Source: Flavobacterium sp.
GTDB lineage: Bacteria; Bacteroidota; Bacteroidia; Flavobacteriales; Flavobacteriaceae
Reading direction: 5' to 3'
NCBI GenBank assembly: GCA_012032075.1
Contig: JAAURU010000151.1
Coordinates: 1-8,199, forward strand
DNA: 8,199 bases
Shown: one piece after another, positions 7,503 through 8,199 of the stretch
How the letters are laid out: each line of letters starts with the position of its first letter
Numbering within the stretch: the stretch's first letter is position 1
The notes under the pieces: model-generated
What the model was told of the DNA's origin: nothing
Database searches by the model: none
Seen by the model: only the letters and a program-made list of their open reading frames with translations
Program-made: the position numbers and the translations under genes

Positions 7503-8181
7503 AGTAATTATTCCTGCTTTTAACGAAGAAAATGCAATAGTTAATGTTATAAATGAAATTCCAAAAATTGTTTCCGAAATTATTGTTGTAGATAATAATT
7601 CTAACGATAAAACTTCGGAAGTAGCAAAAAATGCTGGTGCAACTGTTTTATTTGAGTCAAAAAAAGGATACGGTTATGCCTGTTTAAAAGGTATGAATTT
7701 CATTAAAGATCAAAATGAAGTGCCAGATATTATTGTTTTTTTAGATGGTGATTATTCAGATTATCCTGAAGAATTAACAAACATAGTTCGACCAATTATT
7801 GAAAAAGATGTTGATTTAGTAATAGGTGCAAGAGTAAAAAGACTTAGAGAGAGTGGTGCAATGACGCCTCAACAAGTTTTTGGGAATTGGTTAGCAACCT
7901 TTTTGATGAAACTATTTTTTAACGCAAAGTTTTCCGATTTAGGACCTTTTAGGGCTATTAAATATCAAAAATTAGTAGCTTTGCAAATGGAAGACAAAAC
8001 CTATGGTTGGACAGTCGAAATGCAACTAAAAGCCTTAAAACAAAACTTAATATATGTTGAAATTCCTGTTAAATATAAAAATAGAATAGGAGTTTCTAAG
8101 GTTTCTGGAACTGTAAAAGGAACCATTATGGCAGGAGTTAAAATCATTGGTTGGATTCTTAAATATACATTTAAAAAATAA
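7483..8181 (+). CDS. Family 2 glycosyltransferase (dolichyl/undecaprenyl-phosphate sugar synthase type)
   Basis: The intact 232-residue protein starts at ATG 7483 (MIQPIIKVIIPAFNEE). It is a GT-A fold enzyme that transfers a sugar from a nucleotide donor, probably to a lipid-phosphate carrier at the cytoplasmic membrane face. Visible landmarks are the opening strand IIPAFNEEN (9-17), VVDNNSND (35-42) with Asp37 for nucleotide binding, the metal-binding LDGDYSD (87-93, Asp88 and Asp90), DLGPFRAIK (152-160), GWTVEMQ (175-181) with the likely catalytic acidic residue Glu179, and the conserved KYKNRIGVSKVSGT (197-210). A single C-terminal hydrophobic stretch (about 214-228) may touch the membrane. 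Sugar and acceptor cannot be told from sequence. No shift is needed here. It overlaps the preceding MORN gene by 20 bases and the next gene by one (TAATG), suggesting translational coupling. Confidence 0.85.
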   Translation: MIQPIIKVIIPAFNEENAIVNVINEIPKIVSEIIVVDNNSNDKTSEVAKNAGATVLFESKKGYGYACLKGMNFIKDQNEVPDIIVFLDGDYSDYPEELTNIVRPIIEKDVDLVIGARVKRLRESGAMTPQQVFGNWLATFLMKLFFNAKFSDLGPFRAIKYQKLVALQMEDKTYGWTVEMQLKALKQNLIYVEIPVKYKNRIGVSKVSGTVKGTIMAGVKIIGWILKYTFKK

Positions 8182-8199
8182 TGACTTATCTCATATTGT
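8181..8199 (+). CDS. Start of a further gene, cut by the window edge
   Basis: ATG at 8181-8183 overlaps the glycosyltransferase stop (TAATG) and reads MTYLIL before the window ends. The tight overlap and hydrophobic beginning suggest a coupled membrane protein, but six codons are too few to identify it. Confidence 0.45.

Overview
The window looks like a low-GC Bacteroidota genome, most likely a member of the Flavobacteriaceae. The evidence is the strong A/T bias, lipoproteins that carry acidic residues right after the lipid-bearing cysteine, A-rich leaders in place of Shine-Dalgarno sites, TAnnTTTG-like promoter boxes, and protein sequences that read like flavobacterial family members. No rRNA, tRNA, CRISPR array, insertion sequence or phage gene is visible.

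Layout. Positions 1-1700 hold a minus-strand pair: a single-POTRA Omp85/BamA-like outer-membrane protein (1700 to 443) and, directly abutting it (TAAATG), a lipoprotein that resembles GH113-type TIM-barrel glycoside hydrolases and runs off the left edge. A 143-base divergent intergenic region follows. On the plus strand come a two-repeat surface lipoprotein (1844-2707) closed by a clear terminator, an outer-membrane barrel protein (2872-3779), a two-Rossmann NAD(P)H/FAD oxidoreductase (3848-5140) and a large membrane polyferredoxin of the NapH/CcoG/NosR type (5143-6998). The right end holds a YwqK/MORN-repeat exported protein (7084 to about 7502), an overlapping family-2 glycosyltransferase (7483-8181), and the first codons of another gene at 8181.

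The most interesting signal is a 28-base element present twice (1753-1780 and 2783-2810, 26/28 identical). Both copies lie exactly 27 bases upstream of a CA(A/T)ATTTGTA box and 61-63 bases before a start codon. It suggests that the lipoprotein and the barrel/oxidoreductase/polyferredoxin group are switched on together by one regulator. The four genes may form a cell-envelope redox module: NAD(P)H to FAD protein to membrane Fe-S protein to an unknown acceptor, with an outer-membrane barrel and a surface lipoprotein. The function is not known to me.

A caution for any reader: almost every gene here is interrupted by single-base frameshifts, nearly all at A or T homopolymers (nine in 8.2 kb). Coding potential continues cleanly across each one, and repaired lengths come out as whole codons. 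This pattern fits uncorrected sequencing indels much better than real gene decay. Gene boundaries below are for the repaired genes. One apparent gene fusion (MORN repeats plus glycosyltransferase) is an artefact of such a shift.
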